Shown: positions 24,777 through 36,530 of the stretch, piece after piece | Layout: every line of letters begins with the position of its first letter | How positions within the stretch are numbered: the stretch's first letter is position 1 | Source of the DNA: Saccoglossus kowalevskii | Lineage: Eukaryota; Hemichordata; Enteropneusta; Harrimaniidae | Length of the DNA stretch: 39,721 nt | Reading direction: 5' to 3' | Assembly (NCBI RefSeq): GCF_000003605.2 | Contig: NW_003132193.1 | Span: forward strand, 1 to 39,721 | Translations under genes and position numbers: made by a program | Notes under the pieces: model-generated | Seen by the model: only the letters and a program-made list of their open reading frames with translations | Databases searched by the model: none | What the model was told of the DNA's origin: nothing

Positions 24777-25964
24777 ATGAATAATAATACATCATGGATA
24801 AAACCGTATCATGAGTAAAAATTCAGCATGGATACATCGTATCATGAGTAAAAATACAGCAACGATACACCGTATCACGAGTAACAATACAGCATGGATA
24901 CACCGTATCATGAGTAAAAATACAGCATGGATACACCGTATGATGAGCAAATATACATCATGGATACACCGTATCATAAGTAAAAATACAGCATGGATAC
25001 ACCGTATCATAAGTAAAAATACAGCATGGATACACCGTATCATGAGTAAAAATACAGCATGGATACACCGTATCATAAGTAAAAATACAGCATGGATACA
25101 CCGTATCATGAGTAAAAATACAGCATGGATACACCGTATCATAAGTAAAAATACAGCATGGATGCACCGTATCACGAGTGAAAATACAGCATGGATACAC
25201 CGTATCATGAGCAAATATAAATCATGGATACACCGTATCATGAGTAAAAATACAGCATGGATACACCGTATCACGAGTAAAAATACAGCATGGATACACC
25301 GTATCACGAGTAAAAATACAGCATGGATACACCGTATCATGAGTAAAAATACGGCATGGATACACCGTATCATGAGTGAAAATACATCATGGATACACCG
25401 TATGACGAGCAAATATACATCATGGATACACCGTATCACGAGTGAAAATACAGCATGGATACACCGTATCATAAGTAAAATACAGCATGGATACACCGTA
25501 TCATGAGTAAAAATACAGCATGTATACACCGTATCATGAGTAAAAATACAGCATGGATACACCGTATCATGAGTAAAAATACATCATGGATACACCGTAT
25601 CATGAGTAAAAATACAGCATGGATACACCGTATCATGAGTAAAAATACAGCATGGATACACCGTATCATGAGTAAAAATACAGCATGGATACACCGTATC
25701 ATGAGTAAAAATACAGCATGGATACACCGTAACATGAGTAAAAATACAGTATGGATGCACCGTATCATGAGTAAAAATACAGCAACGATACACTGTATCA
25801 CGAGTAACAATATAGCATGGATACACCGTATCATGAGTAAAAATACAGCATGGATACACCGTATCAGGAGTGGAAATACAGCATGGATACACCGTATCAT
25901 GAGTAAAAATACAGCATGGATACACCATATCACGAATGAAAATACAGCATGGATACACCGTATC

Positions 25965-26361
25965 ATGAATAATAATACATCATGGATAAAACTGTATCAT
26001 GAGTAAAAATACAGCATGGATACATCGTATCATGAGTAAAAATACAGCAACGATACACCGTATCACGAGTAACAATACAGCATGGATACACCGTATCATG
26101 AGTAAAAATACAGCATGGATACACCGTATCACGAGTGAAAATACAGCATGGATACACCGTATCATGAGTAAAAATACAGCATGGATACACCGTATCACGA
26201 GTAACAATACAGCATGGATACACCGTATCATGAGTAAAAATACAGCATGGATACACCGTATCAGGAGTGGAAATACAGCATGGATACACCGTATCATGAG
26301 TAAAAATACAGCATGGATACACCATATCACGAGTGAAAATACAGCATGGATACACCGTATC
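25965..26361 (+). repeat. 397-bp 12-mer HOR, copy in domain A2
   Basis: 12-mer order, but unit 7 is an ordinary GCATGG unit in place of the AAACACAGCAACG unit, and unit 9 is ATGAGT rather than ATGACT. It is immediately followed by a 10-mer at 26362. Confidence 0.88.
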
Positions 26362-26692
26362 ATGAATAATAATACATCATGGATAAAACCGTATCATGAG
26401 TAAAAATACAGCATGGATACATCGTATCATGAGTAAAAATACAGCAACGATACAACGTATCACGAGTAACAATACAGCATGGATACACCGTATCATGAGT
26501 AAAAATACAGCATGGATACACAGTATCACGAGTGAAAATACAGCATGGATACACCGTATCATGAGTAAAAATACAGCAACGATACACCGTATCACGAGTA
26601 ACAATACAGCATGGATACACCGTATCATGAGTAAAAATACAGCATGGATACACCATATCACGAGTGAAAATACAGCATGGATACACCGTATT
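26362..26692 (+). repeat. 331-bp 10-mer HOR
   Basis: 34-bp unit plus nine 33-bp units, the same order as 6158 and with its ACAACGTATC change, here without the extra A. It ends CACCGTATT before the 33-bp punctuating unit at 26693, as does the block before 6490. Confidence 0.88.
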
Positions 26693-27088
26693 ATGAATAA
26701 TAATACATCATGGATAAACTGTATCATGAGTAAAATACAGCATGGATACATCGTATCATGAGTAAAAATACAGCAACGATACACCGTATCACGAGTAACA
26801 ATACAGCATGGATACACCGTATCATGAGTAAAAAATACAGCATGGATACACCGTATCACGAGTGAAAATACAGCATGGATACACCGTATCATGAGTAAAA
26901 ATACAGCATGGATACACCGTATCACGAGTAACAATACAGCATGGATACACCGTATCATGAGTAAAAATACAGCATGGATACACCGTATCAGGAGTGGAAA
27001 TACAGCATGGATACACCGTATCATGAGTAAAAATACAGCATGGATACACCATATCACGAGTGAAAATACAGCATGGATACACCGTATC
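26693..27088 (+). repeat. 396-bp 12-mer HOR with compensating indels
   Basis: The punctuating unit here has GGATAAACTG, one A fewer, so it is 33 bp. The next unit has A4 (about 26731) and a later one A6 (about 26829). The unit order is the 12-mer with an ordinary unit 7, as at 25965. Confidence 0.82.
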
Positions 27089-28312
27089 ATGAATAATAAT
27101 ACATCATGGATAAAACCGTATCATGAGTAAAAATACAGCATGGATACATCGTATCATGAGTAAAAATACAGCAACGATACAACGTATCACGAGTAACAAT
27201 ACAGCATGGATACACCGTATCATGAGTAAAAATACAGCATGGATACACAGTATCACGAGTGAAAATACAGCATGGATACACCGTATCATGAGTAAAAATA
27301 CAGCAACGATACACCGTATCACGAGTAACAATACAGCATGGATACACCGTATCATGAGTAAAAATACAGCATGGATACACCGTATCACGAGTAAAAATAC
27401 AGCATGGATACACCGTATCACGAGTAAAAATACAGCATGGATACACCGTATCACGAGTGAAAATACAGCATGGATACACCGTATCACGAGTAAAAATACA
27501 GCATGGATACACCGTATCATGAGTAAAAATACAGCATGGATACACCGTATCATGAGTGAAAATACATCATGGATACACCGTATGACGAGCAAATATACAT
27601 CATGGATACACCGTATCACGAGTGAAAATACAGCATGGATACACCGTATCATAAGTAAAATACAGCATGGATACACCGTATCATGAGTAAAAATACAGCA
27701 TGGATACACCGTATCATGAGTAAAAATACAGCATGGATACACCGTATCATGAGTAAAAATACATCATGGATACACCGTATCATGAGTAAAAATACAGCAT
27801 GGATACACCGTATCATGAGTAAAAATACAGCATGGATACACCGTATCATGAGTAAAAATACAGCATGGATACACCGTATCATGAGTAAAAATACAGCATG
27901 GATACACCGTACCATGAGTAAAAATACAGCATGGATACACCGTAACATGAGTAAAAATACAGTATGGATGCACCGTATCATGAGTAAAAATACAGCAACG
28001 ATACACTGTATCACGAGTAACAATATAGCATGGATACACCGTATCATGAGTAAAAATACAGCATGGATACACCGTATCAGGAGTGGAAATACAGCATGGA
28101 TACACCGTATCATGAGTAAAAATACAGCATGGATACACCATATCACGAGTGAAAATACAGCATGGATACACCGTATCATGAATAATAATACATCATGGAT
28201 AAAACTGTATCATGAGTAAAAATACAGCATGGATACATCGTATCATGAGTAAAAATACAGCAACGATACACCGTATCACGAGTAACAATACAGCATGGAT
28301 ACACCGTATCAT

Positions 28313-28395
28313 GAGTAAAATACAGCATGGATACACCGTATCACGAGTGAAATACAGCATGATACACCGTATCATGAGTAAAAATACAGCATGAT
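28313..28395 (+). repeat. Cluster of four one-base deletions
   Basis: Within about 80 bp there are GTAAAATAC, GTGAAATAC and two GCATGATAC deletions, four lost bases in three neighbouring units. Nowhere else in the window are deletions this dense. Confidence 0.8.
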
Positions 28396-29032
28396 ACACC
28401 GTATCACGAGTAACAATACAGCATGGATACACCGTATCATGAGTAAAAATACAGCATGGATACACCGTATCATAAGTAAAAATACAGCATGGATGCACCG
28501 TATCACGAGTGAAAATACAGCATGGATACACCGTATCATGAGCAAATATAAATCATGGATACACCGTATCATGAGTAAAAATACAGCATGGATACACCGT
28601 ATCACGAGTAAAAATACAGCATGGATACACCATATCACGAGTAAAAATACAGCATGGATACACAGTATCACGAGTGAAAATACAGCATGGATACACCGTA
28701 TCATGAGTAAAAATACAGCATGGATACACCGTATCATGAGTAAAAATACAGCATGGATACATCGTATCATGAGTAAAAATACAGCAACGATACACCGTAT
28801 CACGAGTAACAATACAGCATGGATACACCGTATCATGAGTAAAAATACAGCATGGATACACAGTATCACGAGTGAAAATACAGCATGGATACACCGTATC
28901 ATGAGTAAAAATACAGCAACGATACACCGTATCACGAGTAACAATACAGCATGGATACACCGTATCATGAGTAAAAATACAGCATGGATACACCATATCA
29001 CGAGTGAAAATACAGCATGGATACACCGTATC

Positions 29033-29297
29033 ATGAATAATAATACATCATGGATAAAACTGTATCATGAGTAAAAATACAGCATGGATACATCGTATCA
29101 TGAGTAAAAATACAGCAACGATACACCGTATCACGAGTAACAATACAGCATGGATACACCGTATCATGACTAAAAATACAGCATGGATACACCGTATCAG
29201 GAGTGGAAATACAGCATGGATACACCGTATCATGAGTAAAAATACAGCATGGATACACCATATCACGAGTGAAAATACAGCATGGATACACCGTATC
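29033..29297 (+). repeat. 265-bp HOR (8 units), internally shortened 12-mer
   Basis: 34-bp unit, ACATCG, AACG, SNN, MTK, SGN, MSK with CACCATATC, TSEN. Compared with the 12-mer it lacks one MSK-TSEN-ATI-SNN stretch, as expected from exchange between the two similar ATI-SNN pairs inside one HOR. Confidence 0.87.
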
Positions 29298-31178
29298 ATG
29301 AATAATAATACATCATGGATAAAACTGTATCATGAGTAAAAATACAGCATGGATACATCGTATCATGAGTAAAAATACAGCAACGATACACCGTATCACG
29401 AGTAACAATACAGCATGGATACACCGTATCATGAGTAAAAATACAGCATGGATACACCGTATCATAAGTAAAAATACAGCATGGATGCACCGTATCACGA
29501 GTGAAAATACAGCATGGATACACCGTATCATGAGCAAATATAAATCATGGATACACCGTATCATGAGTAAAAATACAGCATGGATACACCGTATCACGAG
29601 TAAAAATACAGCATGGATACACCGTATCACGAGTAAAAATACAGCATGGATACACAGTATCACGAGTGAAAATACAGCATGGATACACCGTATCATGAGT
29701 AAAAATACAGCATGGATACACCGTATCATGAGTAAAAATACAGCATGGATACACCGTATCATGAGTGAAAATACATCATGGATACACCGTATGACGAGCA
29801 AATATACATCATGGATACACCGTATCACGAGTGAAAATACAGCATGGATACACCGTATCATAAGTAAAATACAGCATGGATACACCGTATCATAAGTAAA
29901 AATACAGCATGGATACACCGTATCATGAGTAAAAATACAGCATGGATACACCGTATCATGAGTAAAAATACATCATGGATACACCGTATCATGAGTAAAA
30001 ATACAGCATGGATACACCGTATCAGGAGTGGAAATACAGCATGGATACACCGTATCATGAGTAAAAATACAGCATGGATACACCATATCACGAGTGAAAA
30101 TACAGCATGGATACACCGTATCATGAATAATAATACATCATGGATAAAACCGTATCATGAGTAAAAATACAGCATGGATACATCGTATCATGAGTAAAAA
30201 TACAGCAACGATACACCGTATCACGAGTAACAATACAGCATGGATACACCGTATCATGAGTAAAAATACAGCATGGATACACCGTATCATAAGTAAAAAT
30301 ACAGCATGGATGCACCGTATCACGAGTGAAAATACAGCATGGATACACCGTATCATGAGCAAATATAAATCATGGATACACCGTATCATGAGTAAACATA
30401 CAGCATGGATACACCGTATCACGAGTAAAAATACAGCATGGATACACCGTATCACGAGTAAAAATACAGCATGGATACACAGTATCACGAGTGAAAATAC
30501 AGCATGGATACACCGTATCATGAGTAAAAATACAGCATGGATACACCGTATCATGAGTAAAAATACAGCATGGATACACCGTATCATGAGTGAAAATACA
30601 TCATGGATACACCGTATGACGAGCAAATATACATCATGGATACACCGTATCACGAGTGAAAATACAGCATGGATACACCGTATCATAAGTAAAATACAGA
30701 ATGGATACACCGTATCATAAGTAAAAATACAGCATGGATACACCGTATCATGAGTAAAAATACAGCATGGATACACCGTATCATGAGTAAAAATACATCA
30801 TGGATACACCGTATCATGAGTAAAAATACAGGATGGATACACCGTATCATGAGTAAAAATACATCATGGATACACCGTATCATGAGTAAAAATACAGCAT
30901 GGATACACCGTATCATGAGTAAAAATACAGCATGGATACACCGTATCATGAGTAAAAATACAGCATGGATACACCGTATCATGAGTAAAAATACAGCAAC
31001 GATACACCGTATCACGAGTAACAATATAGCATGGATACACCGTATCATGAGTAAAAATACAGCATGGATACACCGTATCAGGAGTGGAAATACAGCATGG
31101 ATACACCGTATCATGAGTAAAAATACAGCATGGATACACCATATCACGAGTGAAAATACAGCATGGATACACCGTATC

Positions 31179-31344
31179 ATGAATAATAATACATCATGGA
31201 TAAAACTGTATCATGAGTAAAAATACAGCAACGATACACCGTATCACGAGTAACAATACAGCATGGATACACCGTATCATGAGTAAAAATACAGCATGGA
31301 TACACCATATCACGAGTGAAAATACAGCATGGACACACCGTATC
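31179..31344 (+). repeat. 166-bp short HOR (5 units), copy 2
   Basis: Same order and the same GGACACACCG change as 11938-12103, and again followed by a 34-bp unit (31345). In this copy a full 12-mer follows. Confidence 0.88.
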
Positions 31345-31741
31345 ATGAATAATAATACATCATGGATAAAACTGTATCATGAGTAAAAATACAGCATGGA
31401 TACATCGTATCATGAATAAAAATACAGCAACGATACACCGTATCACGAGTAACAATACAGCATGGATACACCGTATCATGAGTAAAAATACAGCATGGAT
31501 ACACCGTATCACGAGTGAAAATACAGCATGGATACACCGTATCATGAGTAAAAACACAGCAACGATACACCGTATCACGAGTAACAATACAGCATGGATA
31601 CACCGTATCATGAGTAAAAATACAGCATGGATACACCGTATCAGGAGTGGAAATACAGCATGGATACACCGTATCATGAGTAAAAATACAGCATGGATAC
31701 ACCATATCACGAGTGAAAATACAGCATGGATACACCGTATC
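31345..31741 (+). repeat. 397-bp 12-mer HOR
   Basis: Canonical 12-mer with MSK in unit 9 and AGGAGTGG in unit 10. A private ATGAATAAAAATAC starts unit 3 (about 31412). Confidence 0.9.
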
Positions 31742-32500
31742 ATGAATAATAATACATCATGGATAAAACCGTATCATGAGTAAAAATACAGCATGGATAC
31801 ATCGTATCATGAGTAAAAATACAGCAACGATACACCGTATCACGAGTAACAATACAGCATGGATACACCGTATCATGAGTAAAAATACAGCATGAATACA
31901 CAGTATCACGAGTGAAAATACAGCATGGATACACAGTATCATGAGTAAAAGTACAGCAACGATACACCGTATCACGAGTAACAATACAGCATGGATACAC
32001 CATATCATGAGTAAAAATACAGCATGGATACACCGTATCACGAGTGAAAATACAGCATGGATACACCGTATCATGAATAAAAATACAGCATGGATACACC
32101 GTATCATGAGTAAAAATACAGCATGGATACACCGTATCATGAGTAAAAATACAGCACAGATACATTGTATCATGAGTAAAAATACAGCATGGATACACCG
32201 TATCATAAGTAAAAATACAGCACGGATACACCGTATCATGAGTAAAAATACAGCATGGATACACCGTATCATGAGTAAAAATACAGCATGGATACACCGT
32301 ATCATAAGTAAAATACAGCATGGATACACCGTATCATAAGTAAAAATACAGCATGGATACACCGTATCATGAGCAAAAATACAGCATGGATACACCGTAT
32401 CATGAGTAAAAATACAGCATGGATACACCGTATCATGAGTAAAAATACAGCATGGATACACCATATCACGAGTGAAAATACAGCATGGATACACCGTATC

Positions 32501-32864
32501 ATGAATAATAATACATCATGGATAAAACTGTATCATGAGTAAAAATACAGCAACGATACACCGTATCACGAGTAACAATACAGCATGGATACACCGTATC
32601 ATGAGTAAAAATACAGCATGGATACACCGTATCACGAGTGAAAATACAGCATGGATACACCGTATCATGAGTAAAAACACAGCAACGATACACCGTATCA
32701 CGAGTAACAATACAGCATGGATACACCGTATCATGAGTAAAAATACAGCATGGATACACCGTATCAGGAGTGGAAATACAGCATGGATACACCGTATCAT
32801 GAGTAAAAATACAGCATGGATACACCATATCACGAGTGAAAATACAGCATGGATACACCGTATC
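32501..32864 (+). repeat. 364-bp 11-mer HOR (12-mer lacking unit 2)
   Basis: 34-bp unit followed directly by the AACG unit. The ACATCG-type unit normally second is missing, as in the 166-bp HORs. The remaining order equals the 12-mer. Confidence 0.88.
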
Positions 32865-33195
32865 ATGAATAATAATACATCATGGATAAAACCGTATCAT
32901 GAGTAAAAATACAGCATGGATACATCGTATCATGAGTAAAAATACAGCAACGATACACCGTATCACGAGTAACAATACAGCATGGATACACCGTATCATG
33001 AGTTAAAATACAGCATGGATACACAGTATCACGAGTGAAAATACAGCATGGATACACCGTATCATGAGTAAAAATACAGCAACGATACACCGTATCACGA
33101 GTAACAATACAGCATGGATACACCGTATCATGAGTAAAAATACAGCATGGATACACCATATCACGAGTGAAAATACAGCATGGATACACCGTATC
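32865..33195 (+). repeat. 331-bp 10-mer HOR
   Basis: Same order as 26362 but with ACACCGTATC after AACG. The fifth unit reads GAGTTAAAATAC (about 33003), a substitution that puts a TAA in the + frame. Confidence 0.87.
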
Positions 33196-33592
33196 ATGAA
33201 TAATAATACATCATGGATAAAACTGTATCATGAGTAAAAATACAGCATGGATACATCGTATCATGAGTAAAAATACAGCAACGATACACCGTATCACGAG
33301 TAACAATACAGCATGGATACACCGTATCATGAGTAAAAATACAGCATGGATACACCGTATCACGAGTGAAAATACAGCATGGATACACCGTATCATGAGT
33401 AAAAACACAGCAACGATACACCGTATCACGAGTAACAATACAGCATGGATACACCGTATCATGAGTAAAAATACAGCATGGATACACCGTATCAGGAGTG
33501 GAAATACAGCATGGATACACCGTATCATGAGTAAAAATACAGCATGGATACACAATATCACGAGTGAAAATACAGCATGGATACACCGTATC
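33196..33592 (+). repeat. 397-bp 12-mer HOR
   Basis: Canonical 12-mer. A private change gives CACAATATC in place of CACCATATC in unit 11 (about 33553), which is also found near 35304, linking the two places. Confidence 0.9.
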
Positions 33593-33626
33593 ATGAATAA
33601 TAATACATCATGGATAAAACCGTATC

Positions 33627-34128
33627 ATGAGTAAAAATACAGCATGGATACATCGTATCATGAGTAAAAATACAGCAACGATACACCGTATCACGAGTAA
33701 CAATACAGCATGGATACACCGTATCATGAGTAAAAATACAGCATGGATACACAGTATCACGAGTGAAAATACAGCATGGATACACAGTATCATGAGTAAA
33801 AGTACAGCAACGATACACCGTATCACGAGTAACAATACAGCATGGATACACCATATCATGAGTAAAAATACAGCATGGATACACCGTATCACGAGTTAAA
33901 ATACAGCATGGATACACCGTATCATGAATAAAAATACAGCATGGATACACCGTATCATGAGTAAAAATACAGCATGGATACACCGTATCATGAGTAAAAA
34001 TACAGCACAGATACATTGTATCATGAGTAAAAATACAGCATGGATACACCGTATCATAAGTAAAAATACAGCACGGATACACCGTATCATGAGTAAAAAT
34101 ACAGCATGGATACACCGTATCATGAGTA
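33627..34128 (+). repeat. Domain A/B transitional stretch
   Basis: Contains AAAAGTACAGC, ATGAATAAAAATAC, GCACAGATACATTG and GCACGGATAC variant units. The same series occurs near 31890-32230, and parts of it near 35510-35640 and 36740-36960. No 34-bp unit and no unique sequence. Confidence 0.8.
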
Positions 34129-35110
34129 AAAATACAGCATGGATACACCGTATCATAAGTAAAAATACAGCATGGATACACCGTATCATGAGTAAAAATA
34201 CAGCATGGATACACCGTATCATGAGTAAAAATACAGCATGAATGCACCGTACCATGAGTAAAAATACAGCATGGATACACCGTATCATGAGTAAAAATAC
34301 AGCATGGATGCACCGTATCACGAGTGAAAATACAGCATGGATACACCATATCATGAGTAAAAATACAGCATGGATACACCGTATCATAAGTAAAAATACA
34401 GCATGGATACACCGTATCATGAGTAAAAATACAGCATGGATACACCGTATCATGAGTAAAAATACAGCATGAATGCACCGTATCATGAGTAAAAATACAG
34501 CATGGATACACCGTATCATGAGTAAAAATACAGCATGGATGCACCGTATCACGAGTGAAAATACAGCATGGATAAACCGTATCATGAGTAAAAATACAGC
34601 ATGGATATACCGTATCATAAGTAAAAATACAGCATGGATACACCGTATCATGAGTAAAAATACAGCATGGATACACCGTATCATGAGTAAAAATACAGCA
34701 TGAATGCACCGTATCATGAGTAAAAATACAGCATGGATACACCGTATCATGAGTAAAAATACAGCATGGATGCACCGTATCACGAGTGAAAATACAGCAT
34801 GGATACACCATATCATGAGTAAAAATACAGCATGGATACACCGTATCATAAGTAAAAATACAGCATGGATACACCGTATCATGAGTAAAAATACAGCATG
34901 GATACACCGTATCATGAGTAAAAATACAGCATGAATGCACCGTATCATGAGTAAAAATACAGCATGGATACACCGTATCATGAGTAAAAATACAGCATGG
35001 ATGCACCGTATCACGAGTGAAAATACAGCATGGATAAACCGTATCATGAGTAAAAATACAGCATGGATATACCGTATCATAAGTAAAAATACAGCATGGA
35101 TACACCGTAT
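34129..35110 (+). repeat. Nested 231-bp (7-unit) / 462-bp (14-unit) HOR, four copies
   Basis: GCATGAATGCACCG junctions put a + frame ATG at 34242, 34473, 34704 and 34935, exactly 231 bp apart. Copies 1 and 3 carry CACCATATC then GGATACACCG after the GAAA unit. Copies 2 and 4 carry GGATAAACCG then GGATATACCG. The real period is therefore 462 bp, made of two diverged 231-bp halves. The fourth copy breaks into C-type units after about 35100. Confidence 0.92.
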
Positions 35111-36530
35111 CATAAGTAAAAATACAGCATGGATGCACCGTATCACGAGTGAAAATACAGCATGGATACACCGTATCAAGAGTAAAAATACAGCATGGAT
35201 ACACCGTATCAGGAGTAAAAATACAGCATGGATACACCGTATCATGAGTGAAAATACATCATGGATACACCGTATCATGAGTAAAAATACAGCATGGATA
35301 CACAATATCACGAGTGAAAATACAACATGGATACACCGTATCATGAATAATAATACAGCATGGATACATCGTATCATGAGTAAAAATACAGCAACGATAC
35401 ACCGTATCACGAGTAACAATACAGCATGGATACACCGTATCATGAGTAAAAATACAGCATGGATACACAGTATCACGAGTGAAAATACAGCATGGATACA
35501 CAGTATCATGAGTAAAAGTACAGCAACGATACACCGTATCACGAGTAACAATACAGCATGGATACACCATATCATGAGTAAAAATACAGCATGGATACAC
35601 CGTATCACGAGTGAAAATACAGCATGGATACACCGTATCATGAATAAAAATACAGCATGGATACACCGTATCATGAGTAAAAATACAGCATGGATACACC
35701 GTATCATGAGTAAAAATACAGCATGGATATACCGTATCATAAGTAAAAATACAGCATGGATGCACCGTATCACGAGTGAAAATACAGCATGGATACACCA
35801 TATCATGAGCAAATATACATCATGGATACACCGTATCATGAGTAAAAATACAGCATGGATACACCGTATCATAAGTAAAAATACAGCATGGATGCACCGT
35901 ATCACGAGTGAAAATACAGCATGGATACACCGTATCAAGAGTAAAAATACAGCATGGATACACCGTATCAGGAGTAAAAATACAGCATGGATACACCGTA
36001 TCATGAGTGAAAATACATCATGGATACACCATATCATAAGTAAAAATACAGCATGGATACACCGTATCATGAGTGAAAATACATTGTGGATACACCGTAT
36101 CATAAGCAATTATACATCATGGATACACCGTATCATGAGTGAAAATACAGCATGAATACACCGTATCACGAGTAAAAATACAGCATGGATACACCGTATC
36201 ACGAGTAAAAATACAGCATGGATACACCGTGTCATGAGTGGAAATACATCATGGATACACCGTATCATGAGTAAAAATACATCATGGATACACCGTATCA
36301 CAAGTAAAAATACAGCATGGATACACCGTATCATGAGTGAAAATAGATCATGGATACACCGTATCATGAGTAAAAATACATCATGGATACACCGTATCAT
36401 GAGTAAAAATACATCATGGATACACCGTATCAGGAGTGGAAATACAGCATGGATACACCGTATCATGAGTAAAAATACAGCATGGATACACTATATCACG
36501 AGTGAAAATACAGCATGGATACACCGTATC
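35111..36530 (+). repeat. C-type stretch with hybrid punctuating unit at 35343
   Basis: CGTATCAAGAG, AGGAGTAAAA and ATGAGTGAAAATACATC units occur twice (about 35170-35270 and 35935-36030). ATAAGCAATTATACATC at about 36104 and CACCGTGTC at about 36226 match domain C. The unit at 35343 has the AATAATAAT head but an ordinary 33-bp tail. Confidence 0.8.

Larger units (their letters stand above)
24381..33626 (+). repeat. HOR domain A2, dense in 34-bp punctuating units
   Basis: Seventeen punctuating units lie here, at 24381, 24777, 25965, 26362, 26693 (33 bp), 27089, 28178, 29033, 29298, 30123, 31179, 31345, 31742, 32501, 32865, 33196 and 33593. Segments of 331, 364, 396 and 397 bp recur. About 25.2-26.0 kb matches 7.0-7.8 kb, including the GCATGTATAC and ACAGTATGGATGCAC units, with one unit fewer. 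About 30.4-30.9 kb matches 15.4-15.9 kb. Confidence 0.88.
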
